DNA of 64,000 nt from Liriodendron chinense. Its lineage: Eukaryota > Streptophyta > Magnoliopsida > Magnoliales > Magnoliaceae. Positions 48,258 to 61,200 of the stretch are shown one piece after another. Below the pieces are notes generated by a model, which had not been told where the DNA came from, did no database searches, and was given only the letters and a program-made list of their open reading frames with translations. Every line of letters begins with the position of its first letter. The first letter of the stretch is position 1. The position numbers and the translations under genes were made by a program. The stretch is from NCBI GenBank assembly GCA_003013855.2, contig ML058476.1:514011-578010 (forward strand), given 5' to 3'.

Positions 48258-48745
48258 ACCCCAACACCAGCCAGGTAGCTGGTGTCAAAGTTCTGTGGAC
48301 CCCACCATGATGTATGTGTTTTATCCACGACATCCATCCATTCTTCGAGCTCATTTTACGAAACAAGACTAAAACTGAGGCAGACCAAAGCTTAGGTTGA
48401 CCACACCACGGTGATTGAATACTTACCGTTGAAAACTTCTTGAGGGCCACGAAAGTTTTGGATCAAGTTAATATTTGTATTTTCCCTTCATCCAAGTCCA
48501 AGTAACCTTACCAACAGGTTGGATAACGAATAAACATCACTGTAGGCCGTAGGAAGGTTTCAATGGTGGACATCATTCTCCCTGCTGTTTCCTGTGTTGT
48601 GGTCCACCTGAGGTTTGGATCTGCTTCGTTTTTAGGCTCATGCCGTCAAATGAGCTCTCAAAATGGATGGATGGCATGGATACAACACATACATCATGGT
48701 GGGGTCCACAGAGCTTTGAAATCAGCTACCAGGCTGGTGTTCGTG
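48258..48745. mobile_element. Long-TIR MITE in the promoter of copy 2 only
   Basis: The ends ACACCAGCCAGGTAGCTGG and 'ccaggctggtgtt' are inverted complements. It is inserted between the TATA-proximal DNA (GGATTAGGT(T)ACTACCCCA in both copies) and the shared upstream MITE. Unit 1 lacks it. Confidence 0.7.
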
Positions 48746-48754
48746 TCAGGGCCT

Positions 48755-49222
48755 AGATAGAGACGGACGGTCCTGCCAGTGGGGTTGTGGAGCCCACCCT
48801 GATATGTGTTTTATCCCAGCTGTCCGTCCATTTTGACGGATCATTTTAGTGGAGAAGAATGCATGAGAGGCAGATGCAAGGATCGATTTCACCGCACCAC
48901 AGGAAGCAGCGACAATAACCAAACTTTTCTAGGGCCCACTGTGATGTTTATTTTCCATCCTGTTTATAAAGTCACATAGACCTGAAGGAAGGAAATACAT
49001 AAATATCAGCTTGATCCAAAACTTCTGTGGCCCTCAGGAGGTTTTCAGCTATAGGTATTCAATCCCCACTGTTTCCTGTGGTGTGGTCCACTTGAGAATT
49101 CGGTATGCCTCCTTTTTAGGCTCATGCCCTAAAATGATCTGTCAAAATGAATTGACGGCGTGGATAAAACATATACATCACGGTGGGCCCAACAGAACCC
49201 CTGACAGGACCGTCAGTTTCTA
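48755..49222. mobile_element. Long-TIR MITE (paralogue of 20262-20765)
   Basis: The arms CTAGATAGAGACGGACGG and 'ccgtcagtttctagctag' are matched to the unit 1 copy in both position and interior. Confidence 0.7.
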
Positions 49223-49227
49223 GCTAG

Positions 49228-49680
49228 TTCCTGATCCTTCCAGACAGGGGCTCTGTGGGTCCACCGTGATGTATGGCTTTTATCCACGACATCCATCCAT
49301 TTCTCCGGATCATTGTATGATACAAGATCCAAAGATCAAGTGAACCACGCCACAGGAAGCAGTGGTGATAATGGCACCCACCGTTGAAACTTTCCTAGGG
49401 GCCATCGTGATGTTTATTTTCCATCCAATCCGTTCATAAGGTCATATGGTCATGGAGGAAGGGAAACACAAATATCAGCTTGATCCAAAACTTCTGCAGC
49501 CCCCAATAAGTTTTTAATGGTGGCCGTTCAATCCCCACCCACTAGCTGGTCCACTTGAGCCTTAGATCAGACGAATTTATCTATTCATATCCTAAAAAAT
49601 GGATGGACAGCGTGGATACACACCATAGATGACAGTGGGCCCTACAGAGGGCTGCCTGGACATGATTATCGTCCAGGCGG
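49228..49680. mobile_element. Long-TIR MITE (paralogue of 22345/23445)
   Basis: The left arm TCCAGACAGGGGCTCTGTGGG and the right arm 'agggctgcctggac' are imperfect complements. The flank that follows (GCCAGCTCTCAAGGGATCTA) matches the flank after the unit 1 copies. Confidence 0.65.
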
Positions 49681-50217
49681 GGGAAGATCAACGCAATCCG
49701 CTTCGAAAAGAATCGGCAGATGCCAGCTCTCAAGGGATCTAAATATAATGGCTCCTGTCCGTTCATTGCATGGGAATCCAATGCCAAGAAAATAAAAAAT
49801 AATAATAATAATAACTAAAACAAAGCGAGCATTAAGATTTAATGTTTGGAAGCATGTTAACATCTTGATACCTGGACATTTGCTAACGTGGGCAATGGAG
49901 ACACATTATCAACCGACGACTTGTATCGCACCAACTCCTTTCTTTAAGAAAGATGACATTTTTCTATTGCCATCACTACCAACGGTGCCGATGGGAACTT
50001 GTTTCACATGGATGAGTAGTGTTTTTAATCAAATATTTGCCACTGCCCCATCACAGCTAATCTACGATTTAAGGCTTCAATTTCCACTTTGAAACTTGCT
50101 AAGCAAAAGGTGTGAATGTACCCTTGATCATCTCCCTATGTGCTAACATCTCTCATGATGTATTATTTCTACGATGGGAAGGAGAACCAAATCCCGTAAA
50201 TAAGAAAAACCCTTAGC

Positions 50218-50660
50218 CCTCTCCAACTAGGGTGCGGCTGAGGCCCACCGTGATGTATGTACCTTACATCCACACCATCCGTCTGTTTTGATAGATCATT
50301 TTAGGGCATGAACCCAAAGATGAAGCAGATTCAAATCTCAGATGGACCACACCACAGGAAACAGTGGTGATTGACCATTAAAAACTTTTTGTTGGCCACA
50401 AGTTTTGGATCAAGCTGATATTTGTGGTCCATTCATCCAGATCATTGTGACCTTATCAACAGATTGGATGGCAAATAAACATTCCCATGGCCTCCAGGAA
50501 GGTTTTAATGGTGGGTATTTAATCACCATTGTTTCCTGTGGTGTGGTCCACCTAAGATTTGTATCTACTTCACTTTTTGGATCATGTCCTCAAATGTGTA
50601 GTTAAAACAGAGGGACGACAGATACATAAAGGTGGGCCCCAAGGTCAGGGATACACCGAT
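50218..50660. mobile_element. Long-TIR MITE (paralogue of 24490-24905), complete
   Basis: It runs from 'caactagggtgcggctgagg' to 'gtgggccccaaggtcaggg', with the family interior. The unit 1 copy is cut short by the minisatellite. Confidence 0.65.
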
Positions 50661-50734
50661 GACGCGCCCCTCCAACTAAGCTTAAAATGTGTGGGGCCTC
50701 ACATCAGCAATTACACATTAGAGAATTAGGGAGA

Positions 50735-52209
50735 AGGTGAATGGCAGTCACATGGGAGCAACAATCAAATCCATTAATCTTTGAGAAGGAGCATAAAAAT
50801 AACTCTCACCACTTTGACATGGCGCAAGATATGCGGCTGATCTCCATCCCGGTTGTGATTTCTACTCGGTAAAATTAAGCATGCATGCTTTCATGATCCT
50901 TGGGTTGGGGAATCAGAACCATTCATCCGATTCCATCAAAGTAACACTACACACCAGTACTCGTACAATACCTGAGCCATAATGAAAAGCACAATATTTA
51001 TAGTTAGTTAAGGCTTAGATGGTGATGATGATACCTGTCAAAGAACCGAACTGGAGCCCACAGTCATAAGGCTCAACAAAAGTTGCCAAAATACACATCT
51101 GTTTTACCTAAAACCCTTCTCATGTCCTTTTGACTAACCAAAGCTAAGCAATTTGAGAAGCTAATTGCATGAAAAATGTGCCCTTGGCTACACACATTGT
51201 TCATAATTGAGATGGGATGCATCTTTCCTTGATTGAAACTGCTGTCTCATGGACCCATCATGGATAATGTCCCAAATATCTTAACTGCCAAGGTTATCTT
51301 GGCCATACACAATCAAACGGGTCAGATTGTCCAGAGATTTTGGGCATGGGTTATATGCGATGGAACAATCTCCATCAATGAAATGTACACCCGACACATA
51401 CACCCCAATCATACTGTTGTTTGGACAAGCAAAAATTGGCATTTCAACAGGTGAGTACCACGTTATACCTTTCCAGATGATCTGTCAGCATTCCTGATCT
51501 TTAGCCTCAATAATTTGCTGTTTCCCACTTACCTGTTGCCTGCAAGTACCCTGCTCAGTTCTGGGAGCAAGGTTTATTCAAGTATAAGAAGGTAGTTTTT
51601 CCAAGCTTAAGTTTTGGCAAGGAACCATCACATAGCAACTCCCTTGTAATTACCTACAACCTGTCCACACTATCATATCTGTATCAATCGTGACATCTAA
51701 CACTAGCAAAGGCAAATAAGAGTCCGTGTAAATTAGATGGACAGTGGCGATTTCCTAAGAAGAGAAGCAGCTGTATGATAAGATATTATATTTGAAGAAA
51801 AAAATGGAAAGAGAATGATATAAAGTGAAATATCCATACAACCTTAGAAACTAAAGAACACAAATTACTCTCTGCCGACGAGACTATCCTACAAAATAAA
51901 GGGACAGCAATCCTTAAAAGCCAAGAAGAGGGGAGACCCAATACTCTCATCTAATACCCATGGAGTAAAAAGACCCATATAGATAAGAAGCCCAACATAA
52001 GAAAAGATAAAAAACCGAGGAAGAAAAAAAAAAGAGGGAATAAATAAACAGTGTAAAAGTCAGCAGAGCTACAGGTAAGCAACCATATTCCCAGCAAGTC
52101 AAAATGCCATCTTCTGTTTCACCTGGCTCTTCTGCAACCACAGGACGCTGCTTTACATTAGTCATAACCAAGCAGACAAAAAGTCAAGAAAAGACCCGCC
52201 AAATAAACC
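50735..52209. other. Flank beyond the duplication and 3' region of the NRP gene
   Basis: The first base after unit 2 is 50735. No exon or repeat end was recognised from there to 52209. The 3' untranslated region of the histone chaperone gene should occupy the right part. A minus-strand AATAAA occurs near 51571, but I could not tell whether it is used. The stretch 50820-50890 has weak 5S-like wording that I did not accept. Confidence 0.45.
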
Positions 52210-53377
52210 TTAGCCATCGTCCTCCTCGTCTTCCTCATCATCATCATCCTCCTCTTCAAAGTCTTCAGCACCATTTTCCTAACAAAGGACACAGCACTCT
52301 GTCAATGGTTTAGATTTACAGAGATCGCAATTGCCAAAATCAGGAAAGAAAGAAAGAAAAAGGAAAAGGAAAAATAAAAAAAGGGCAAAGGTGGTACGTA
52401 GATTCTCAACTGGGTTATTCATTTTTCAATTGACAGCATAACAGATGAATGAAATAATGTCAAGAAACCCTATCAACCTGATCAATGAGGCTTTCTATTC
52501 AGACATGAACCCTCTAACATGCGTTTACATACATCACACATGCCAAGGCAAGTGGAACATCCGAGTGCTGCATGATAGAGGCCCTGTGATTTTGTGTGGT
52601 GGACCTAATGAGTAGACCAACATGGTTTCTGTATGCTCGTCTCTGGGGTCAATTTATACATGACTCAGATGTCCCACACATCTGCCAGGTTGGCATGTGC
52701 GCTGAACATAATGGGGCTGGTGGGGCTAGGAGACCACCCTAATCTATATACACCATGCTTCTACCAGCAATTATAAGATGCACACAAAACAAGCAATTTC
52801 AATCCAATAATCATCTACACTTTGCTTCTACAGTTCTACCAAAGATTGAGAAGAATAACAGGAAGAGGCAAGAACACTCAAGAGAAAGCAGGTATGCTTC
52901 CATTGGAAGAGGGGAAAAAACATATCAGAAGACCTGATTTTATAATAGAACATAAACACCAGCCCCATATCACCAGGCATGTCAAAATTTCATCACATTG
53001 CAGCAGTATTTAAGTTTTGAGAGATTCTGATACTTTCCTTTGAGCATTAAATGCCATTCAAGTGATAAATTTGAAGAACTGCTACAAGCAAGATATTCAA
53101 ACGGTAATGGCAGCCATAATGGCCACCACGTTACCGTTACGATACGTACGTTAACGGCCGTTATGGCCTTTTTTTCTTTTCTTCAAAAAAAAACTTGCAT
53201 TTGCCCCATAATGGACTGTTACAGGGCCACTACGGGCATGGTGTGTCGTAATGGCCATAGTGGGCCATTATGTAACAGTAACGGTGCCAACTGCCAACCG
53301 CTATGCGTTACAGAAAAAATGACACATATCGGCCCCGTAACGGTCCATCATGGAGCTGATGTAGGGTTTTTTTTCAG

Positions 53378-53420
<43 letters not shown>

Positions 53421-56400
53421 CGGCTGTTACGGCCCATAACAGCAACAGTAACGGCAGTGGCCATTACAGCTACCATAACCGTTACAGTACACCTTGGCTA
53501 TGGGCCACTTTTTCCATAATGTGTAACAGTCCCAACTATTGCCGTTACGCTACGGACGTTACGTAACCGTTTTTTAATACCTTGGCTACAGCCTACAAGA
53601 GGAGAAAAGTAGAAACCAAAGCCATCTTAGATTATCAAAAGCACATGATATCACCTAGAGAACCAAGTTTTGTCATGTTGAAATCAGTGTTCGAAGTTTC
53701 GGTATCGCTACAAGTTTCGTTAGCCATGGATACGGAAATAACTCACTCCTAACCAATACAGTTCTTGGTCTCCATTGCACATGACCAGACCATCTATAGT
53801 CTACTTTCCCTCGTCTTATTGCGTATTGGTATTTAGTACTACTCCTAAGTTCCTTTGAATGCATTCATTTCCAATTCTATCCTTGTCTTGCCATCTATAG
53901 TCTACTTTCCCTCATCTTATTGAATATTGGTACTACTCCCAAGTTCCCTTGAATGCATTCATTTCCAATTCTATCCTTCCTTGTCTTGCCACTTATCCAT
54001 CTCAACATCCTCATTTCAGCTACACTCATCCTATGAACATGTTGTTCTATAACTGCCCAACAACCCATGCCATAAAGCAGGGCTGGCCTTAGACCTATCC
54101 TATAAAATTTTCCTTTCAGTTTCAGTGGTACACAATGATCACGTAATACTGCTCCAGAAGCACATCTCCGTTTCTTCCACCTAGCTTGAATTCTGTGGGC
54201 AACATCCTTTTCGATCTCTCCACTGTCATGAATTATTGACCCAAGGTATTGAAAGTGGTCATTTTGGGAAACTTCTTGGTCAGTAATCTTAATTAATGCC
54301 TCATTTTCACTCCTATTATTACTAAAATTGCAATCCATGTACTCTGTTTTAGTCCGACTAATTCTAAATCATTTAGATGTTCCTCCATAAATCTAATTGT
54401 GTTTACTTTACGCCCTCCCTCATCTTGTCAATCAAAACTATGTCATCTGCAAACAACACACCATGGGATCTCTTCTTGTCTTGTCAATAAAAACAATGTC
54501 CTCCACAAGCACAAACACAAACACCTTGGGATCTCTTTTTGCAAATGCCCCGCGAACTCACCCAATACCAATGCGAAAAGGTACAGGTTCAATGCCAATC
54601 CTTGGTGGAAACCTACAGTAATTGGGTACTCGCTTATCTTTCCACTAGTGGTCCTCGCATTTGTTATCGTTCCCTCACATATCCTTAACAATGTTAATAT
54701 ATTCTCCTGAGACTCCTTCCTTTCCCAACGCCTACTAGATTAACTCTTTAGGGACCCTTTCTTATGCTTTTTCTCCAAGTCAATAAAGACGATGTGGAGA
54801 TCCTTCCTCCTCTCTCTATATTTCTTCACTTATTGTCTAAGTAGAAAACAGCTTCAATGGTACAGTCCAAGCATGAAACCAAACTGATTTTCTGATACAT
54901 TCAGTCTCATGCCTTAGTCTTTGCTCAATCACTCTCCCAAAGTTTCATAGTACGGCTCACAAGTTTAATCATAGTTAGTGCAACTCTGTATGTCTCCTTT
55001 GTTCTTATAAACAGGTAGCACAGTACTTTTCCTCTATTCATTTGGCATTTTCTTCATTCTTACAATCTTGTCGTACAACTTTCTCAATCAAATTAACCTA
55101 GTATCTTCCATTCACATCCAAACCTCCATTGTTATACCATTTGGTCCAAGGGCATTTCTTGTTTGCATCTTTCTTAGAGCTTCTTTCATTTCAGATATCA
55201 TAATCCTACAAAAATATCTATGGTAGCCGACATCATTTGAGTTCATGATTCCTTCGATCCCTATGCTCTCAGAGTGGTTGTCATTTAACAAGTTCTGAAG
55301 AAAAAAAAGCTTGTCCGTCTTTCATTGATCTCATTGTCTTTTACTAGTACTCCTCTCCCTGGTTGTCGCTCTTAATGCATCTAACATGATCTAGGTACCT
55401 ACCCTTCCTCTCTTTCATTTTTGAAGTTTGAAGACATCTTTCTCACATTCTCTTGTCCCGATCTATTGTAAGATCATCATAAGCCTCACATTTAACCTCA
55501 TTCAATACTTTCTTAGCAGTCTTTTTGGCATTTCTATATTGCTCAAAATTTTCATTATTTCTAATCCCTTGCCAGCCTTTGAAACATGAAACTTTCCCAT
55601 GAAGAGCTTTTAGGACATCATCATTCCACCACCAAGTTTCCTTATATGATGGGTTATTACCTCTAGATACTACAAAAGGTTGGACAAAGGAAATGAGCTA
55701 AATTTTGAAGAGGAGGAAAACAGAAAGATATGCAAGAAATAGATGCTGCATTTGCAAACCACTTGGAAATTTTTTTACTGTGAGAGGAAGCAAAAATAGA
55801 AATATTAATTGGATGAGACAAAACAAATATCTAAGTAGATCAAATTTCTGACAAAAACTACGGATTCAGAAAAAAAATAGGTTCAACTGCTTCTAAAGGT
55901 GCCACTATACTTATAGGCATGGAAGAACTAGTATGAGCTTGCACAGCTGCACCATAAAAATATAGAGGGAAACGTAGTCGCAAGATAGGTTCAACTGCTT
56001 CTAGTGGGCTTTACTGGATGCACTGAGTTCTGACTCCAAAATGATGAAAGAACCATCTAATCTAACCGAAGGTCACCCGGATCCTCCGATACGTGGTATG
56101 GCAACAAGCACAGGCTACGGTACTTCCTCCAAAACATGGTATGCTAGGGGTAGGATCATGTGGGTCCCTCCAGCAAATAAACTAAGTATATGCAGTACAT
56201 TTTTTATGTATGAATTGATATTCTAATTTATATATTATGAATGTTTTTATTATAGATCCAGCATGCATAGTATATATTATGTGCATGGTATTTTTTCTTT
56301 TTTTCTTTTTTTGAGAGAGAACTGAAATTTTATTAAAAGGCTCACAAAGCGAGAAAAGAATACGCGACCCAGAAAAAGACCCCAAACCACTAGAAAAGAA

Positions 56401-58157
56401 GGGCAGTCGGGGCTGCCCTAACATAAACCACCCAATCCTTCACAAGGCCTATGATCCAAGCAATCACCTCTTTCAGCCCCACTACCTCGCCTATTTCTAG
56501 ACCCCCAAATGGACCAAAACACTGCCAATATGAGTAGTCGCCAAGCGGCTTGACAATCATACCAACTGTGCAACCGTGCCAAGCCCAAAGTAACTCGTCG
56601 ACCGATCTCGGCATTACCCAATGCACTTGAAATAGAGAAAAAAATGGTCCCAAACTGCCTTGGCAAACGGGCAATGAATGAAGAGATGATCGATGTACAA
56701 CTGTGCAACCGTGCCAAGCCCAAAGTAACTCGTCAACCGATCTCGGCATTACCCAATGCACTTGAAATAGAGAAAAAAATTGTCCCAAACTGCCTTGGCA
56801 AACGGGCAATGAATGAAGAGATAATCGATGCATAAATCAAAGTTTAAATCTCCATATTCTAATTACAGCATCACTAAGATTTAGATAAGCACAATTTCAG
56901 GTCTGTGAAAATTAGTGATCCAGATCACAAACGAACCACAATCTGGATCACGCAACTCGAAATGAAAACATAGGGTGGTTCGATTTGGGTAATATTGACC
57001 TAACCAGTAAACAGGCACTTTCAATTGCTTGTCGTTATTCTTTCACAGAATGCAAGAGCCATATGTTACATGAGGAATAGCCATGTGGCTTAGACACTAA
57101 CATATTAACCTTAACCTGTGGCCTACAATGCTGATGAAAGGATAAGGCTTAACATGTTAGCACACAAGAGTCACTCTCTTGCAGCTATCAACCTCCAACT
57201 ATTATTATAGCCACTCATGCCTCCAATATAGTTAGCAGAACCACCCAAAGCTTCAACTTCAGAGCTTATCCAAGGGCACAAACTCGCAGGAAGAAGTATT
57301 CAACACTTCTTATTAGTAAATATCATCTAACCATTAGCAGTATGGAAAATAAAAGCAGTAGTACAACTATGGCCAATTATTGATTTAACATCTGAAAATG
57401 AACTCTTAATAGAAGAACATAACCCAAAATGTCCACCTAATAGACAATTGTGACAAACCAACATAAGCTTTGGAGTAGATATAAATTGTGAATGAAGCTT
57501 TGCCAACTAACCACACAAGCACGCACATAAAACAGGGACCCTTCAAAGACCTAGTTCTCTATAGAATCAAGAATTTCAGACCAATATTTTGCTTCTGTCT
57601 GCTTCAGTAGTTTTATCAATCCTCCAGTCAAGCAGTATTCAATTACATTTTGTCTCCATTTGTCTACTCAAAATTAAGAAATAAAAACTCAAAAAAGTAA
57701 TCAACGAAACGCCAAAAACATAATTCACGAAAGATATGCAAAGAAAGCAAACCAACTTTACATCAAAATGATTATTTTTTTTTAAAAGCAAAATGACTAA
57801 TATGTACGTTCTGAACAAGAAAACAGTTGCAAACTAAGAAGCGCAAGTGCAGAAACAGTTACCCCCACCAATATACCCACATCTTTATAACAAAAATGCA
57901 TTAAAATTTTGTCTACATTTACCTCCTCTTCTTCGTCATCAAAATCCTCTTCATCAGCCTCCTGCATCAGTGAGAATATAAGTTACCTCTCAAAATGAGA
58001 AACGTACAGAAAGCAAAACCTGCCAAATTCACACTTATAGAACTCTGATCTTTCCCTTTTCTCTTTCACAAATAGAAATGTGGCCCAAGAATAATTAGTG
58101 CAAATTTCTTTGATGGCCCAAAGAGAATAAGATCCCCACAGAAAAATCACCATTAAA

Positions 58158-58210
<53 letters not shown>

Positions 58211-61200
58211 ATACCACATATTCCACTTGATGGCTTTTGTCAAAACCAACCTTATGGATTAATTATGGTTTGACGGAAGCAGGGGCACTAAGAGAAGGTC
58301 ATTACATATTTTCCTTATCACTTTTCTGGAAATGTGGTGATTACTGTAGTTAAAGGTGCTAGGCGCACCATAGGCCCATCTGCCCATGGAAAACCCGAAA
58401 CACCTAGGTGAATGTGTAGAGATTCAGGCACAGTTTTTTAAGATTTTATTTCAATATTGTCTATGTTATATATGGATAAATATTGATTTTTTTCTAATAA
58501 TTTTAACTTTAGAACTAACTTAGCACAATGAAAAAAAGCAATTGAATAGCTTTTTCTTAAAAGGTTATTGTTTTATTGATAAAGGACATATAAGATATAT
58601 ATACCAAAAATACAATCAAAGATAACAACCTCAAGACAAAAACAGCCACAAGGCTAGAGCACAACTAATTCTGAATTCATTGTGCATTTAAAAATAGATT
58701 GATAGTTCAACTTTTTTCTTTGAACGATAAAATAGATTGGTAGTTCGACACCACTTCCAAAAGTTTATATCTACTTAAACATTCCAATGAATCCACAAAA
58801 CCCTAGAATTTCAAATTTCCCCAATCTTCCAGACCTGGAAATCCTTATTTGATAAAATTACCAGTTCCTCTTAGCTAAAAATCCATATCCCCATCTTTCA
58901 AAGGACAAAAAAAAAAAAAACATATCCCCAATGTTTGCTAAATTTCCCCAAAATTCTAAACCATAATGTTCTAATTTCCTCAAATCCTAAACCTAGATTT
59001 CCTTATTTTTCCAATTCATAAAAATAAAAAAATAAAAAAAAAGATTCCCCATACCACCAAACTTCCAAATTCCCAAACCTAAAATCATAATTTTGCTGAC
59101 ATCCCTAAAGTCAAACCCTAAAGTTCCAAATTTCCGATATCCCCAAATCCCGTAATTCGCCTAAAATCTCCAATTCATCTTCCATCTTTTGCGTGGCATA
59201 AATAGAAACTCAAAATGCTTTTAAGAATTCTGGTGTAGTGGCTAAAACACCAATGAAATCAATAAGAAGATCTCATGAGTTCATGAAAAGGCCAAAGCAA
59301 ATTGCGATTAGAGGCATCTTTCATACACCCGGGTGCACCTAACCCAGGTGTTAGGCACTAGGTGCACACCTAAGGATAGCACCTCGTCTAGGGCCCAAGG
59401 GAGGAGGTAACCCAATACACCTAGGTGTTCACTCAGAATGCCTTTGAACTAGGTGAGGCACAAGTGGCCCAAAACGCCTAGGCATGCACCCAGAAGTGCT
59501 TTGACTACATTGGTGTTGATTAATCCTAAAAATTTCATTCATTGGTTAACCCCTAAATTCTAAACCTTGAAGACTATAGTCATTTTTTAAGGAAATTTGA
59601 GGCCTAGATCTGTAAGGGTCAAACATCGCATTTGTTCATGTAGGTAGATAATGTGATCACCTACACTCTAGCAAATGTGCTGTGAGATGTATCTATGGAT
59701 GGTGGGAACATTCCTCCTGTAATTTTCTCTTTCTGACGGTTTTTAAAAAGTTGATACTGTTAATTAAAACAAGCTCTGCTGCGGTCACACAGGAGATGGG
59801 ACACACAAAATTTGACAAGTAAAAAAAGAAAGAAAGGGAAGCAGCAAAAAGAATGTAACGGAAAAAGAAACTCACATTGTTGAAATACTTTAGAGGATTA
59901 GGCCACAGATCTTCCTTGATTATCTCAGCCACCTGCAATTGTAGAAGTAAAAACTAAATAACAGGAGAATGCTCAATTTCTAGAGAATAACACAGAATAA
60001 ATTCCAAGTTTTCCTTTCAGTTTCAAGTCCCTGCAGCCAAGAAGACCAAAGAGCTGATTTGCAATATCCATTTCTATTCAAATTCATAAAAGAGGGCTAA
60101 AAAGGGAAACGGCAGCATAATAAATTACAAAGCACATCAATGGTGAAATTTTACCACCATGAGATGGTGTATGATGTGCAAAAGACAAGTGGGTTAAACA
60201 TCACAATCATTAGCATGGTTGATTTGCATAATGGAAAGAATGAAAGAAAGAACGAAAAAAGAATTTACCTCATCATGAAGCCCTTCAGAAAGATCTTTCT
60301 GCTGAGTTTCACTGAACCAACTAAAGAAGCTGCATTCATTTAAAAAAATGACTGAGAATGAGGAGCAACGTGGATACTACACACCATATTAATAATGTTG
60401 GCCTAAAGAAGAAGGCTTATGGAAGTTTGAATCATAAGATACACAAGCAATAGAGCTCTGTTCGAATCTATAAGTAAATGTGCACTATGTATGTAAATGT
60501 CCATCTTTTCAAGCAACTAAGAACTGGACATGAGCGAACAACCATAAATCCCCTCCCTCTCTGCTGCCCAAGACCTCAATGTTGAAACACACCCTGACTA
60601 CCACTGAACTACTGGCTTGAACCCATCTGCTTCAGATTTATGACTGCTCACATCTAGCAAAGCATGCAAACATATTGCCCAAATAATATTCGGTTTACGT
60701 ACTCCATCAAATTTTAGAAGTTGCACAAGTGCACACCCACAAAAATAAATACCTGAAAAATAATTATTATATAATCTGAATATGTACTAGTAGGAGTATA
60801 TGTAGGTTTGGCATGCAGTATTCCCCATGTACCTTCTTTCATCTGCGTCCAAGTCACAACTACTTAAATGCAGCAAAGCATGCATTTGAAATAACCGTAT
60901 GGTCTTCCAAACAGCAGTTAGTTTCAGCTTGTAGTATTTCATCAAAATTTTAGAAATTGCACATGCTAGCAAGCATAATATATTCTGTACCAGGCATCTT
61001 ACACATTCTACCCATGTCATACCTAGGGTTGTCAATGGGCCAGCTTTGCATTGGGCTTGGCATACCTGGATCCAAACATGACTAGGGAATTCAGATTTGA
61101 ATCCTGTTCATTTTGGATCCAGGTGTCATGTGTGAGGAACTAGAGCTGAAACTGATTGGAAATATAATATGGTACCCAATCAGATAGACGGGTCCAAGCT

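Larger units (their letters stand above)
25946..50734. repeat. Tandem segmental duplication, unit 2
   Basis: It starts at the junction (GGATA, 25946-25950) with a copy of the DNA just upstream of the GatA ATG: GTTTCTTCCACAGGTTTGTA appears at both about 12055 and 25957. It then follows unit 1 in order. At 24.8 kb it is much longer than the 13.9-kb unit 1, mostly because of the copia element (9.9 kb), a 701-bp solo LTR, a SINE and MITEs in the introns and promoter of dioxygenase copy 2. It ends at 50734, where the original right flank (AGGTGAATGGCAGTCAC) begins. Confidence 0.85.

Noticed and set aside
50820..50890. Possible 5S rRNA-like sequence (AAAATTAAGCATGCATGC wording)
   Set aside because: Only scattered words resemble the 5S core. 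Spacing and flanking promoter boxes do not fit, so no RNA gene is called.
53040..53519. 159-residue open frame
   Set aside because: It crosses a GTTACGG inverted-repeat element and a GA microsatellite. The composition is explained by the repeats.
57983..58249. 88-residue frame with a long Ser-Leu run
   Set aside because: Product of the (GA)n microsatellite in an NRP intron, adjacent to but not part of the exon 57923-57961.
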